DNA from: Terrabacter sp. 28
Lineage (GTDB): Bacteria; Actinomycetota; Actinomycetes; Actinomycetales; Dermatophilaceae
DNA length: 64,000 nucleotides
NCBI GenBank assembly: GCA_000955875.1
Contig: JYOE01000007.1
Span: 205,379 to 269,378 of the forward strand
Reading direction: 5' to 3'
Shown here: piece by piece, positions 9,174 to 17,918 of the stretch
How positions within the stretch are numbered: position 1 is the stretch's first letter
How the letters are laid out: the number at the start of each line of letters is the position of its first letter
Translations under genes and position numbers: made by a program
Notes under the pieces: generated by a model
Database searches by the model: none
What the model saw: the letters and a program-made list of their open reading frames with translations, nothing else
What the model was told of the DNA's origin: nothing

Positions 9174-9524
9174 GTGCTGCCGGCACGTCACCGACTGCGA
9201 GAGCGGGCGGACTTCACCACGGCAGTACGCGGGCCCGGCGCCAGCAGAGCAGGCGGGCGACTCATCGTCGTGCATGCCAACCGGACCGATGCGCGTGCGG
9301 AACTTCCGCCGCGCGTCGGTTTTGTTGTGTCCAAGGCCGTCGGCAACGCGGTGGTGCGCAACCGCACCAAGCGTCGCCTGCGCGCCGGCGTCGCGACCCG
9401 GCTGGACGGCATACCTGCTGGTCTCGACCTCGTCGTGCGCGCCAACCCGGCCGCGGCCCAGGCCACCTGGGCCGAGCTCGACACCGCCCTCGGGCGCCAG
9501 CTCGAGAAGGTGTGCCACCCGTGA
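9174..9524 (+). CDS. rnpA: Ribonuclease P protein component
   Basis: 116 residues from GTG at 9174. Assists the catalytic RNase P RNA in removing 5' leaders from tRNA precursors. The RNR signature is visible as [14 protein letters not shown] at about residues 57-70, and the N-terminal [13 protein letters not shown] is typical of the family. It is 18 bases downstream of rpmH. Its stop overlaps the start of yidD, so the two are coupled. Confidence 0.96.
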   Translation: MLPARHRLRERADFTTAVRGPGASRAGGRLIVVHANRTDARAELPPRVGFVVSKAVGNAVVRNRTKRRLRAGVATRLDGIPAGLDLVVRANPAAAQATWAELDTALGRQLEKVCHP

Positions 9525-9850
9525 GCGCCACGCTCAACCGCGTGCTCGCGGCCCCGTTCGTGCTCGTCGTCCGGCTCTACCAGCGCCTCATCTCCCCGAT
9601 GCGGCCGCCGACCTGCCGCTTCTACCCGAGCTGCTCCGCGTATGCCGTCACGGCACTCACGCGGTTCGGCCCCCTGCGCGGTGGCTGGCTCGCAGCCCGG
9701 CGCATCGGCCGGTGCCACCCGTGGAACCCAGGCGGCGTCGACCCCGTTCCGATGACGTGGGCCGAGCGCAACGACTGGGACCCCGCAGACTTCCGGCCAC
9801 CGGGTGAGCCCCACCCTGCCGGTCACCCGATGACAGAGGAAAGACGTTGA
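9521..9850 (+). CDS. yidD: Membrane protein insertion efficiency factor YidD
   Basis: 109 residues from GTG at 9521, overlapping the rnpA stop by four bases. Contains the YidD core [20 protein letters not shown] followed by [34 protein letters not shown] with its three conserved cysteines. This small membrane-associated protein is encoded between rnpA and yidC in most bacteria and assists insertion of inner-membrane proteins. The C-terminal 35 residues are a hydrophilic tail. Confidence 0.94.
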   Translation: MSATLNRVLAAPFVLVVRLYQRLISPMRPPTCRFYPSCSAYAVTALTRFGPLRGGWLAARRIGRCHPWNPGGVDPVPMTWAERNDWDPADFRPPGEPHPAGHPMTEERR

Positions 9851-10839
9851 TCGACTTCTTCAACACCCTGCTTTATCCGATCAAGCTCGGTGAAGCATGG
9901 GTCATGTACGCCTGGCACTGGCTCTTCGAGACGCTCGGCCTGAGCGGGGCCTGGGCGGGATGGGCGTGGGCGCTGTCGATCGTCGGCCTCACCGTCGTCG
10001 TCCGGGTGCTGCTCATCCCGCTCTTCGTCCGCCAGATCCACTCTTCGCGCCGGATGCAGCTCATCCAGCCCGAGATGCAGAAGATCCAGAAGAAGTACAA
10101 GGGCAAGCGCGACCCCGAGAGCCAGAAGGCGCAGCAGGCGGAGATCATGGATCTCTACCGCCGCACGGGCACCAATCCGTTCAGCAGCTGCCTGCCGATC
10201 CTCATCCAGTCCCCGTTCTTCTTCGCGCTCTTCCAGCTGCTCAACAACCTGCGGGCTCAGGCGGAAGGCAAGCAGGCAGGCATCGGGCCGATCACCAACG
10301 AGGTCGCGCGCGCCATCGAGGGCTCGACCATCTTCGGATCCAGGCTCTCCGACGCCTTCATCATGCAGGGGGGCACCTCGCCGCTCAGCACCAAGATCCT
10401 CACCGCGGTGCTCATCGTGCTCATGTCTGCGACGACGTTCACGACGCAGTACCAGCTGATGCGCAAGAACATGCCGGCGTCGGCGCTCGACAACCCGTTC
10501 GCGAAGCAGCAGAAGGTGCTCCTCTACCTGATGCCGATCTTCTTCGCGATCTCCGGCGTCAACTTCCCGGTCGGTGTGCTCCTCTACTGGCTCACGACGA
10601 ACCTCTGGACCATGGGCCAGCAGTTCTACGTCATCCGCAACATGCCGGCCCCGGGATCCGAGGCCGAGGCCAACCGCCGCAAGCGCCTGGAGCGCAAGGG
10701 CAAGACCGTCGAGGAGCTCACGGTTCCCGGACTCGACTCCGGTGACGACGTGCCCGACGACGCCCCCAAGGCCGGTCAGCGCCAGCAGCCCAAGAGCAAG
10801 AAGCGCGCCCGCACGCAGGCCCCCAAGAACCGTCGCTGA
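9847..10839 (+). CDS. yidC: Membrane protein insertase YidC/Oxa1
   Basis: 330 residues from a TTG start at 9847 that overlaps the yidD stop (TTGA). Inserts and folds membrane proteins with or without SecYEG. Hydrophobic segments lie near residues 30-55, 110-125, 185-200 and 230-255, and the region [20 protein letters not shown] begins the conserved Oxa1 domain; the positively charged groove Arg is within it. The C-terminal 60 residues are strongly basic (KSKKRARTQ), as in actinobacterial YidC, and may contact ribosomes. The TTG start is forced by the overlap and by the conserved N-terminus. Confidence 0.95.
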   Translation: MIDFFNTLLYPIKLGEAWVMYAWHWLFETLGLSGAWAGWAWALSIVGLTVVVRVLLIPLFVRQIHSSRRMQLIQPEMQKIQKKYKGKRDPESQKAQQAEIMDLYRRTGTNPFSSCLPILIQSPFFFALFQLLNNLRAQAEGKQAGIGPITNEVARAIEGSTIFGSRLSDAFIMQGGTSPLSTKILTAVLIVLMSATTFTTQYQLMRKNMPASALDNPFAKQQKVLLYLMPIFFAISGVNFPVGVLLYWLTTNLWTMGQQFYVIRNMPAPGSEAEANRRKRLERKGKTVEELTVPGLDSGDDVPDDAPKAGQRQQPKSKKRARTQAPKNRR

Positions 10840-10855
10840 GGGTTCTTCCACAATC

Positions 10856-10907
10856 TTGTCCACACTGCTCTTGGGCCTCTGAACTGCGAAGACGCGAGTT
10901 TTCCACA
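10856..10907 (+). promoter_or_regulatory. DnaA boxes between yidC and jag
   Basis: TTGTCCACA at 10856-10864 is a perfect DnaA box; TTTTCCACA at 10899-10907 has one mismatch and the same orientation. They lie 43 bases apart in a 95-base intergenic gap, 28 bases from the jag start. They could titrate DnaA or tie jag-rsmG-parAB transcription to DnaA level. Confidence 0.65.
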
Positions 10908-10934
10908 GAGCCCGGGTGAACGAAGGAGTCAACC

Positions 10935-11648
10935 ATGAGCGAGACGCAGGCCACCGAGGCCGAGAACCCGACCGACCTCACCGCCGGAGACGAGCCCACG
11001 TCAGCCACGACCACGCCCACCACCGAGCGTCCGGTCTCCGGTGACGCGGATCTGTCGGTGGAGGCTGCCGAGTCGGAGTCTGACGACGACGCCGACGATG
11101 ACGCCGGTGACGGTGACGGTGACGGTGACGGCGGCGACGCAGAGACGGCCAAGGCCGACAAGGGCGACAAGAAGTCGCGCGTGCGCCAGCTCGAGCGCGA
11201 GGGCGAGGTCGCGGCCGACTTCCTCGAGACGCTTCTCGACATCGCCGATCTCGACGGCGACATCGACGTGGACGTGGACGGTGACCGCGCCGCCATCGCC
11301 ATCGTCGACTCCGACGAGGGCCGGGTGCCCCGTCGTCTCGTCGGCGCCGACGGCAAGGTGCTCGAGGCCCTCCAGGAGCTGACCCGACTGGCCGTCCAGG
11401 CCGAGACGGGCGAGCGGAGCCGGCTCATGCTCGACATCGCCGGTCACCGTGCGCAGCGCCGGTCGGCACTCGTCGAGCTGGCCAAGGTGGCCATCGCCGA
11501 GGTCAAGGAGTCCGGCACGAAGCGTTCGCTCGAGCCGATGAGCGCCTTCGAGCGCAAGGTCGTGCACGACGAGGTGGCCGCTGCCGGGCTCGTGTCCGAG
11601 TCTGAGGGCGTGGACCCGCACCGCCACATCGTCATCCTTCCCGCCTGA
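10935..11648 (+). CDS. jag: Jag/EloR-like KH-R3H RNA-binding protein
   Basis: 237 residues from ATG at 10935 (GAAGGAG upstream). The first 75 residues are acidic and disordered. A KH-like domain follows (about residues 80-150, including RLVGADGKVLEALQELTRLA), then an R3H domain (about 170-235) with RRSALVELAKVAIAEVKESG and the conserved PMSAFERKVVHDEV. In Firmicutes the homologue EloR/KhpB regulates cell elongation through RNA; that role is inferred here. Location between yidC and rsmG is standard. Confidence 0.93.
   Translation: MSETQATEAENPTDLTAGDEPTSATTTPTTERPVSGDADLSVEAAESESDDDADDDAGDGDGDGDGGDAETAKADKGDKKSRVRQLEREGEVAADFLETLLDIADLDGDIDVDVDGDRAAIAIVDSDEGRVPRRLVGADGKVLEALQELTRLAVQAETGERSRLMLDIAGHRAQRRSALVELAKVAIAEVKESGTKRSLEPMSAFERKVVHDEVAAAGLVSESEGVDPHRHIVILPA
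11106..11129 (+). repeat. GGTGAC tandem hexamer inside jag
   Basis: Four exact copies of GGTGAC encode a Gly-Asp run in the disordered acidic N-terminus of Jag. Copy number may vary between strains by slippage. Confidence 0.8.
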
Positions 11649-11656
11649 CCCATCGC

Positions 11657-11670
11657 GTTTCACGTGAAAC
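11657..11670. promoter_or_regulatory. parS: parS site 1
   Basis: Perfect 14-base palindrome GTTTCACGTGAAAC, between jag and rsmG. Centromere-like ParB loading site. Confidence 0.92.
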
Positions 11671-11720
11671 ACGGCTCGTGAGAGGCGTGGCAGGACCAAC
11701 TACCTGAGGAGTGGGAGCGC

Positions 11721-12584
11721 GTGAGCCACGAAGCTCCCGACCCGGTCGGGCCTGGCGATCCGACCGGGGTGGCCGGACGAACGGTCTTGCCCGGCCCGAC
11801 GGCCGAGCCTGAGGCGCCAGGCGTAGCGCCCACCCCGGCGGCCGCGACCAGCGTCTTCGGTGCCCGCCTCGCGCTCGCGGAGCGGTTCGTCGCGATCCTC
11901 GCCGACACCGGGATCGCTCACGGGCTCATCGGTCCCCGTGAGGCGCCCCGGCTCTGGGACCGTCACGTCCTGAACTGCGCCGTCGTGCACGAGGCGATCC
12001 CGGTGACGGGGGAGATGCAGCGCGTCATCGACGTGGGCTCCGGTGCCGGTCTCCCGGGTCTGGCCCTGGCGATCGCGCGAGCCGATCTCGAGCTGCACCT
12101 GGTCGAGCCGCTCGCCCGACGCACGGCCTGGCTCACTGACACGGTCGAGCAGCTGGGCCTGTCGAACGTCACCGTCCACACGGCCCGGGCCGAGACGCTC
12201 TGGGACGAGCTAGATGCGCCGTGGGTGACCGCCCGGGCCGTCTCCAAGATCGTGCAGCTGGCCGAGTGGACCCTGCCGCTGCTCCGTCCCCACGGGGCGC
12301 TCCTCGCCCTCAAGGGCTCACGCGCCCAGGTGGAGCTCGACGAGGGCCGCGCCGCGCTGACGCGCCTCGGCGTCGTCGATGCCGAGGTCGAGGCGTACGG
12401 GGCGGACCTGCTGGAGGAACCGACTCTGGTGCTCCGGGCGACGATCGGTGAGGCCGTCGACCGCCGACGGTTCCGGTCGCGGCAGCCCTCGAGTGCCGGC
12501 TCGGCACGACGACGCGCGGATCGACCGCGCGGATCGCGACGCTCCGGCACGGCAGCGGGCGGTCGTCGGCGCCATCAGCCATGA
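11721..12584 (+). CDS. rsmG: 16S rRNA (guanine-N7) methyltransferase RsmG
   Basis: 287 residues from GTG at 11721 with GAGGAGTGGGA upstream. Methylates G527 (E. coli numbering) of 16S rRNA using S-adenosylmethionine. The SAM-binding motif is VIDVGSGAGLPGLALA (about residues 97-112), preceded by LWDRHVLNCAVV, a hallmark of the GidB family. About 45 N-terminal and 45 C-terminal residues are low-complexity; the C-terminal tail is arginine-rich. Encoded between jag and parA as usual. Loss of rsmG gives low-level streptomycin resistance in other bacteria. Confidence 0.95.
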   Translation: MSHEAPDPVGPGDPTGVAGRTVLPGPTAEPEAPGVAPTPAAATSVFGARLALAERFVAILADTGIAHGLIGPREAPRLWDRHVLNCAVVHEAIPVTGEMQRVIDVGSGAGLPGLALAIARADLELHLVEPLARRTAWLTDTVEQLGLSNVTVHTARAETLWDELDAPWVTARAVSKIVQLAEWTLPLLRPHGALLALKGSRAQVELDEGRAALTRLGVVDAEVEAYGADLLEEPTLVLRATIGEAVDRRRFRSRQPSSAGSARRRADRPRGSRRSGTAAGGRRRHQP

Positions 12585-12663
12585 TCGTGTCCAGACCCAT
12601 TCGATGGTCGGCCCCGCCCGCGGGTGGGGACGAGCCGGCCCTCAAACCGGAGGTGCGCTCCCT

Positions 12664-14385
12664 GTGACGATGTCGACCAACCTCGGCTGGCCGAGTGAAC
12701 CCGACCCGGAGCCCGAGCACCGACGTCTGGGGTGGTTGGCTCGCATGCTCGGTGTTTCACGTGAAACGGACACTCCCACGAACGCGTACACCGAGGCCCA
12801 GGTCGTCACGGTGGAGTCCGCCACAGCCGCAGAACCACAGCCGCAACCGAAAGAAGAAGAAGAGATCGTCTCCGCATCCCGCACCGACGACACCCCTGTC
12901 GATCCGGGTCCGGTCGTCGAGGATTCCGTCATCGTCCCAGCCTCGTCGACCTCGGAGAACCGTTCTGCCCCTGCGGCCCCGACGTCCGATCTCGACCAGG
13001 CCCTGGCGGTGCACCAGCGAAGCGATGACGTGGACCGGGAGGAGCGCGGCGACATCGAGCACGGCGTCGACGACGATCGCCGCTCCGGTGACCAAGGTTC
13101 CCCCGCCGAGCTGGGTGACGCGACCTCGGAACAGGATCAGTTGGGCCCGGTCGAGGGCCGGGACGTGGACGGGAGTGACACCGAGCAGGATGTGACAGCG
13201 GGCCACGGCACCCAGCACGACGTCGACGACCGGACCGCCGACGCATCGGGCGAGACTGCACTCGCGCCGAGTGAGGGGCCCGCGCAGACTTCACCCGTCG
13301 CGGTCTCCGGGAGCCTCCCGACCGACGAGCAGGCCTACGGCAGCCCTGTGGACAACGCGGTGGATGAAGCGGTCCGCGGCGGCACCGCTGAGCGAGGAAA
13401 TCGCCCATATCGGGCTGGGGACAACGTTGTGGACGAATCGGCCGACACGCTGCGCCAGCTCGCTGACCACGCCGACCGAGAGGCCCTCGTCGCGGCCCTG
13501 CCGACGCCCGGAAGTGACACCCCCCTGGCGAGGGAGCTGGCCGAGAACGCCCGCCGTCGCATCCAGCTGACGGGCCGCCCGTTCCCGAAGCCGGTGGCGC
13601 CCCGGGTACTGACCGTGGCCAACCAGAAGGGTGGCGTCGGCAAGACGACCACCACGGTGAACATCGCGGCAGCCCTGGCGCAGGCCGGGCTGTCGGTGCT
13701 CGTCATCGACCTCGACCCGCAGGGCAACGCCAGCACCGCGCTCGGCATCGACCATCACGCCGAGGTCCCGTCGATCTATGACGTTCTCGTGGACGGCACC
13801 CCGATGCTCGAGGTCGTGCAGCCGTGCTCGACGGTCGAGAACCTGCACTGTGCGCCTGCCACCATCGACCTGGCCGGCGCTGAGATCGAGCTCGTGTCTC
13901 TCGTGGCTCGCGAGTCGCGGCTGCAGAAGGCGATCGCCGCGGCGGTGGAGCAGGGTCATTCGTACGACTACATCCTCATCGACTGCCCACCCAGCCTGGG
14001 ACTGCTCACGGTCAACGCGATGGTGGCGGCCAGCGAGGTGTTCATCCCGATCCAGTGCGAGTACTACGCCCTCGAAGGGCTGTCGCAGCTGCTCAAGAAC
14101 ATCGACCTGGTCAAGCGTCACCTGAACCCGGCGCTGCACGTGTCGACCATCCTGCTCACGATGTACGACGGCCGCACCCGCCTCTCGGCCCAGGTTGCGG
14201 ACGAGGTGCGCGAACACTTCCCCGAGCAGGTGCTGCGGACGACGGTGCCGAGGTCGGTCCGCGTCTCGGAGGCGCCGAGCTTCGGGGAAACGGTGATGAC
14301 CTACGACCCAGCCAGCAGTGGTGCCCTCGCCTACCTCGAGGCGGCGGGTGAGCTGGCCGACCGCGGGGCGGCCGGCGACGCCTGA
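12664..14385 (+). CDS. parA: Chromosome-partitioning ATPase ParA (Soj), with long N-terminal extension
   Basis: 573 residues from GTG at 12664, chosen because GGAGGT lies 9 bases upstream; ATG at 12670 is an alternative. The ATPase core starts near residue 312 (VLTVANQKGGVGKTTTTVNI, the deviant Walker A) and runs through VLVIDLDPQGNASTALG and the switch segment YDYILIDCPPSLG. It moves ParB-parS complexes. About 310 residues precede the core, acidic and disordered. This extension contains a perfect parS (12754-12767) encoding GVSRET, similar to the NVSRET in the shorter extension of mycobacterial ParA as I recall it. A perfect DnaA box also lies in the extension (13347-13355). Confidence 0.94.
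   Translation: MTMSTNLGWPSEPDPEPEHRRLGWLARMLGVSRETDTPTNAYTEAQVVTVESATAAEPQPQPKEEEEIVSASRTDDTPVDPGPVVEDSVIVPASSTSENRSAPAAPTSDLDQALAVHQRSDDVDREERGDIEHGVDDDRRSGDQGSPAELGDATSEQDQLGPVEGRDVDGSDTEQDVTAGHGTQHDVDDRTADASGETALAPSEGPAQTSPVAVSGSLPTDEQAYGSPVDNAVDEAVRGGTAERGNRPYRAGDNVVDESADTLRQLADHADREALVAALPTPGSDTPLARELAENARRRIQLTGRPFPKPVAPRVLTVANQKGGVGKTTTTVNIAAALAQAGLSVLVIDLDPQGNASTALGIDHHAEVPSIYDVLVDGTPMLEVVQPCSTVENLHCAPATIDLAGAEIELVSLVARESRLQKAIAAAVEQGHSYDYILIDCPPSLGLLTVNAMVAASEVFIPIQCEYYALEGLSQLLKNIDLVKRHLNPALHVSTILLTMYDGRTRLSAQVADEVREHFPEQVLRTTVPRSVRVSEAPSFGETVMTYDPASSGALAYLEAAGELADRGAAGDA
12754..12767. promoter_or_regulatory. parS: parS site 2, inside parA
   Basis: Perfect GTTTCACGTGAAAC in frame within the N-terminal coding part of parA (encodes V-S-R-E-T). 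ParB loading site. Confidence 0.9.
13347..13355 (-). promoter_or_regulatory. Perfect DnaA box inside parA
   Basis: TGTGGACAA, exact complement of TTGTCCACA; a one-mismatch copy (TGTGGACGA) follows at 13428-13436. Both fall in the disordered extension of ParA, where sequence is free to carry DNA signals. Confidence 0.5.
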
Positions 14386-14408
14386 CTGCCTGCCGCGCTC
14401 ACGCGATG

Positions 14409-14440
14409 AACGGGACCGCCACACGCGTGGCGGTCCCGTT
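14409..14440 (+). terminator. parA terminator fused to a parS site
   Basis: Perfect 14-base stem, AACGGGACCGCCAC (14409-14422) with GTGGCGGTCCCGTT (14427-14440), loop ACGC. The last three stem bases are the first three bases of parS site 3. Confidence 0.8.
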
Positions 14441-14451
14441 TCACGTGAAAC
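14438..14451. promoter_or_regulatory. parS: parS site 3
   Basis: Perfect GTTTCACGTGAAAC, overlapping the 3' arm of the parA terminator by three bases. Confidence 0.92.
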
Positions 14452-14528
14452 ACCCACCTTGTCGGCGGGGGTTTGCGAGAACGCACTCTCCCTGTCAGAC
14501 AAGGGGACAGGCGGAGAGGTCACGCCGT

Positions 14529-14542
14529 GTTTCACGTGAAAC
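14529..14542. promoter_or_regulatory. parS: parS site 4
   Basis: Perfect GTTTCACGTGAAAC between parA and parB. Confidence 0.92.
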
Positions 14543-14570
14543 CCCCTCCCGATCCTCAGACGTCACGGGC

Positions 14571-14584
14571 GTTTCACGTGAAAC
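14571..14584. promoter_or_regulatory. parS: parS site 5
   Basis: Perfect GTTTCACGTGAAAC, 42 bases after site 4 and 126 bases before the parB start. Confidence 0.92.
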
Positions 14585-14709
14585 AGACGGCCCGCGATGG
14601 TCGCAACCAGCGCGCGAGTCCTCGGAGCGGGTGCGCAAACCGCGGTCACCCACCACCTAGACTGACGCCGGACGCGATGGCCGCGTCGAGGACGACAAGG
14701 GGTTGGCGA

Positions 14710-15912
14710 ATGGCGGAGAAGCGTCGAGCACTGGGTCGGGGCCTGGGGGCTCTCATCCCGAGCGCACCGAGCGGGGGCGCCGGCCGACCCGTCGATGTCT
14801 TCTTCACGGAACAGAAGCAGCCGACCCCGCCGACTGCGACGCCCGAAGAAAGGCCGGCCGGCTCGGACGGCACTCCCGGCGCCGGCTCGGACACGGCCCA
14901 GAACGGTCAGGGCCCGGCCTCCCAGAACGGGCACGGCGGTCCGGAGAGCGGTCAGCCGACAGAGGGCGCCCACGAGACCGCCACCCCGGCGGACGCAGAA
15001 CCGACGAACGCAGAATCGACGAACGGGCCCGCTGTCGGAGAGAAGCTCGAGGATGCCGCGACCGGGCTCGCCGTGGTGCCGGGTGCCGAGTTCGCCGAGC
15101 TCGACATCGAGTCGATCCGCCCGAACCCCAAGCAGCCGCGCACGGTCTTCGACGAGGACCACATGGCCGAGCTGGTCCACTCGATCCGCGAGATCGGCGT
15201 GCTCCAGCCGGTGGTCGTCCGCCGTATCCCTGCGGACCAGCTGGCCGAGGCCGACGGCAAGACCTTCGAGCTCATCATGGGTGAGCGCCGATGGCGCGCC
15301 TCCCTGGCGGCCGACCTCGGTGTCATCCCAGCCATCATCAAGGACACGAGCGACGACGACCTCCTGCGCGACGCGCTCCTGGAGAACCTCCACCGGAGTC
15401 AGCTCAACTCGCTCGAGGAGGCGGCGGCATACCAGCAGCTGCTCGACGACTTCGGTTGCTCGCACGAGGAGCTCGCGACCCGTATCGGGCGGTCACGCCC
15501 GCAGATCTCGAACACGCTCCGCCTGCTGAAGCTGCCTCCGCTGGTGCAGCGCCGTGTGGCAGCGGGGGTCCTGAGTGCCGGCCATGCGCGTGCGCTGCTC
15601 GGCATGGCTGACGGCGGGGCGATGGAGCGCATGGCGCAGCGCATCGTCGCCGAGGGACTGTCCGTGCGCAACGTCGAGGAGCTCGTGGCCCTGGGGGAGG
15701 GCAACGACGCTCCCAAGCCGCGTCGTCCTCGCGCCGGTAGCCGTCACCCTCAGCTCGACGACTTCACGTCGAACCTGTCCGACCACCTCGAGACCCGAGT
15801 CGCGATCGCCCTGGGTCAGCGCAAGGGCAAGATCACCGTGGAGTTCGCCTCGATGGAGGACCTGCGCCGCATCCTCGGTCTCATGGGCATGGGGTCGCCT
15901 AACCGCGACTGA
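14710..15912 (+). CDS. parB: Chromosome-partitioning protein ParB
   Basis: 400 residues from ATG at 14710. CTP-dependent DNA clamp that loads at parS and spreads. The N-terminal ParA-interacting box [14 protein letters not shown] is at residues 4-17. A disordered Gly/Pro/Thr linker with TNAESTN repeats runs to about residue 130. The ParB/Srx CTP-binding domain follows with NPKQPR and GERRWRAS, then the helix-turn-helix around [20 protein letters not shown]. The C-terminal dimerisation domain ends the protein. It is separated from parA by 324 bases and has its own putative promoter, so transcription may be partly independent. Confidence 0.96.
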   Translation: MAEKRRALGRGLGALIPSAPSGGAGRPVDVFFTEQKQPTPPTATPEERPAGSDGTPGAGSDTAQNGQGPASQNGHGGPESGQPTEGAHETATPADAEPTNAESTNGPAVGEKLEDAATGLAVVPGAEFAELDIESIRPNPKQPRTVFDEDHMAELVHSIREIGVLQPVVVRRIPADQLAEADGKTFELIMGERRWRASLAADLGVIPAIIKDTSDDDLLRDALLENLHRSQLNSLEEAAAYQQLLDDFGCSHEELATRIGRSRPQISNTLRLLKLPPLVQRRVAAGVLSAGHARALLGMADGGAMERMAQRIVAEGLSVRNVEELVALGEGNDAPKPRRPRAGSRHPQLDDFTSNLSDHLETRVAIALGQRKGKITVEFASMEDLRRILGLMGMGSPNRD

Positions 15913-15993
15913 CCCCACAGTCACAGCCACAGACCTGGCCCCAGCCGGCGCCGCCCGAGAGCTGGAGCACCGACACCGAGACGGAGGGTGATC

Positions 15994-16854
15994 GTGCCCG
16001 AGGGCCACACGATCCATGCACTCGCCGACCGTCTGGAGCGGGCGTTCCGCGGCCACCGGGTCGAGGCGAGCAGCCCACAGGGGCGGTTCGCCGCGGATGC
16101 CGAGCGGCTGGACGGCAAGGTGCTCGAGCGCGCCGAGGCGTGGGGCAAGCACCTGTTCGTCGACGTGGGCGACCTCGCGTTGCACGTGCATCTCGGCCTC
16201 ATCGGCCAGTTCCCGGTGCGGCCGCTGCGCGCTGGCACCCCGCCGGCACCGGTGGGCGCGGTGCGGCTGCGTCTCGTGGGGCCGGATCATTTTGCCGACC
16301 TGCGCGGTCCGATGATCTGCACGCTCGTGGACCGTGCGCGCCGCCGTGAGATCGTCTCCACCCTCGGACCTGATCCGCTGCGACGACGGAGTCAGCCGCA
16401 GCCTGGATGGGAGCGGTTGCATCGCAGCCGGCGCCCGATCGCGGAGCTGCTCATGGACCAGTCCGTCGTGGCCGGGGTGGGCAACGTCTACCGCTGTGAG
16501 GTGCTTCACCGCCTGGCGGTAGACCCCTTCACTCCCGGACGAGACCTTTCGGAGTCGGTGTGGAACGAGATCTGGGACGATCTCGTGCTGCTCATGCCGC
16601 TGGGGCGGGCGTTCTCGCAGATCATCACCATGCCCGACCAGGTGGAGGCGGCACAGCGGACGAAGCGCTCCGGCCGTGCCCGCGCCATAGCCAAGGAGCT
16701 CACCGGCGAGCGTCTGGGCGATACCTTCGAGCGGCGGTTCCTCGTCTACAAGCGGACCGGTGAGCCGTGTCCACGATGCCGAAACACGGTGCAGCGAAGA
16801 GAGATCGCCGGCCGCCGGCTCTACTGGTGCCCCGCCTGCCAGATCCGACGCTGA
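15994..16854 (+). CDS. Formamidopyrimidine-DNA glycosylase/endonuclease VIII family DNA glycosylase
   Basis: 286 residues from GTG at 15994. The start is fixed by biochemistry: this family uses the N-terminal proline after Met removal, and GTG-CCC-GAG gives M-P-E-G-H-T; ACGGAGGGTG supplies the ribosome site. It removes oxidised bases and nicks the strand. Visible features are PEGHTIHALA, the conserved Lys in GKHLFVDVG, the helix-two-turn-helix ending in VVAGVGNVYRCEVLHR, and a C-terminal zinc finger CPRCR-x14-CPAC. PEGHT rather than PELPE places it with the endonuclease VIII (Nei) branch. It lies 81 bases after parB. Confidence 0.9.
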   Translation: MPEGHTIHALADRLERAFRGHRVEASSPQGRFAADAERLDGKVLERAEAWGKHLFVDVGDLALHVHLGLIGQFPVRPLRAGTPPAPVGAVRLRLVGPDHFADLRGPMICTLVDRARRREIVSTLGPDPLRRRSQPQPGWERLHRSRRPIAELLMDQSVVAGVGNVYRCEVLHRLAVDPFTPGRDLSESVWNEIWDDLVLLMPLGRAFSQIITMPDQVEAAQRTKRSGRARAIAKELTGERLGDTFERRFLVYKRTGEPCPRCRNTVQRREIAGRRLYWCPACQIRR

Positions 16855-16912
16855 CGGGGCCCGACCAGACCACGCGCGCCCGTCAGCACGTGCCCGGACG
16901 TACTCGCGGCCC

Positions 16913-16918
16913 TAGGCT
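16913..16918 (+). promoter_or_regulatory. Candidate -10 element of a leaderless transcript
   Basis: TAGGCT ends 7 bases before the ATG of the phosphodiesterase gene, so transcription would start at or near the A of ATG. No good -35 or ribosome site is visible, which fits a leaderless actinobacterial mRNA. Confidence 0.45.
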
Positions 16919-16924
16919 GACGCC

Positions 16925-17818
16925 ATGGCCCTCACCGGATCCCGGCCTGCGCCGACCCACGTCATCGCCCACCTGTCCGACCCGCACCTGATCGCGGGCG
17001 GTGGGCTGCTCGCCGGCCACATCGACACCCGGGAACAGCTGCGCAAGGCCCTGGCGCGGGTCGAGGCCTCGGGCGAGCACATCGATGCGCTCGTCATCAG
17101 CGGAGACCTGGCCGACAGCGGCGACCCGGCCGCGTACGACCTGCTCCTCGAGATCGTCGGCCCGGTCGTCGAGCGGCTGGGCGCCGCACTCGTGCTCACC
17201 GGGGGCAACCACGACGAGAGGCGCCCGATGGCCGAGCGCCTCTACGGCCGAGACACCGACGAGCCGCAGGACTCAGTCACCGTCGTGGGTGGCCTGCGCA
17301 TCATCGCGGTGGACTCCGCCGTGCCCGGCTACCACCACGGCGGCTTCGCGGACGCGCAGTACGAGTGGCTCGCCGGCGAGCTGGCCACCCCGGCTGAGCA
17401 CGGGACTCTCCTCGTCGTCCACCACGCCCCCATCACCTACCGGTCACCCGTCATGCAGCTCCTCGACTTCGACGACGTCGAGCGTCTGCAAGAGGTGATC
17501 GAGCCGACCGACGTGCGTGCGGTGCTCAGCGGTCACCTGCACGTCACGAGCTTCGGGACCCTCGGCCGGGTGCCGGTCTTCGTCGCCGGCGGCGTCAGCT
17601 ATGTCGACGACGTGGGCGCACCCCGCGAACTGCTCATGGGCGTCGACGGCCCGCAGTCGTGGAACCTCGTGGAGGTGCATGCCGACCAGGTCGTCGGCAC
17701 CGTGGTGCCCATCGAGCAGCACAAGACCTGGCCGGCCCTCTCGGAGGCCGTCATGGAGTTCATGGACACGGTTCCGGAGGCCGAGCGGCGCGAAGTCTTC
17801 TCGCGCAAGCGAACCTGA
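16925..17818 (+). CDS. Metallophosphoesterase of the CpdA/Icc (3',5'-cyclic-nucleotide phosphodiesterase-like) family
   Basis: 297 residues. The calcineurin-like metal site is complete by eye: DPH in HLSDPHL (residue about 20), GDLADSG, GNHDERRPM, VVHHAPI and GHLHVTS. These bind two metal ions for phosphodiester hydrolysis. The class III cyclic-nucleotide phosphodiesterase group (CpdA; Rv0805 in M. tuberculosis) is the best match by motif layout and length, but cyclic AMP as substrate is inferred; related enzymes act on other phosphodiesters. It appears to be a single-gene unit with a promoter element immediately before the start. Confidence 0.85.
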   Translation: MALTGSRPAPTHVIAHLSDPHLIAGGGLLAGHIDTREQLRKALARVEASGEHIDALVISGDLADSGDPAAYDLLLEIVGPVVERLGAALVLTGGNHDERRPMAERLYGRDTDEPQDSVTVVGGLRIIAVDSAVPGYHHGGFADAQYEWLAGELATPAEHGTLLVVHHAPITYRSPVMQLLDFDDVERLQEVIEPTDVRAVLSGHLHVTSFGTLGRVPVFVAGGVSYVDDVGAPRELLMGVDGPQSWNLVEVHADQVVGTVVPIEQHKTWPALSEAVMEFMDTVPEAERREVFSRKRT

Positions 17819-17918
17819 CGGCAAAACTTCGAGAATCAAAACGTCGAACCGCGTCCGCGCTGTTCGACGCTGAAGTGAGGACCCGACAGGCGGGTCGCAC
17901 AGTCAAGGAGATGCAGTC

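Larger units (their letters stand above)
14386..14709. promoter_or_regulatory. parA-parB intergenic region with terminator, three parS sites and parB promoter
   Basis: 324 bases with no supported gene. Contains the parA terminator hairpin (14409-14440), three perfect parS sites (14438, 14529, 14571) and a candidate -10 element TAGACT at 14658-14663 for parB. This is the densest parS cluster in the window and the likely nucleation point of the segregation complex. Confidence 0.8.
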
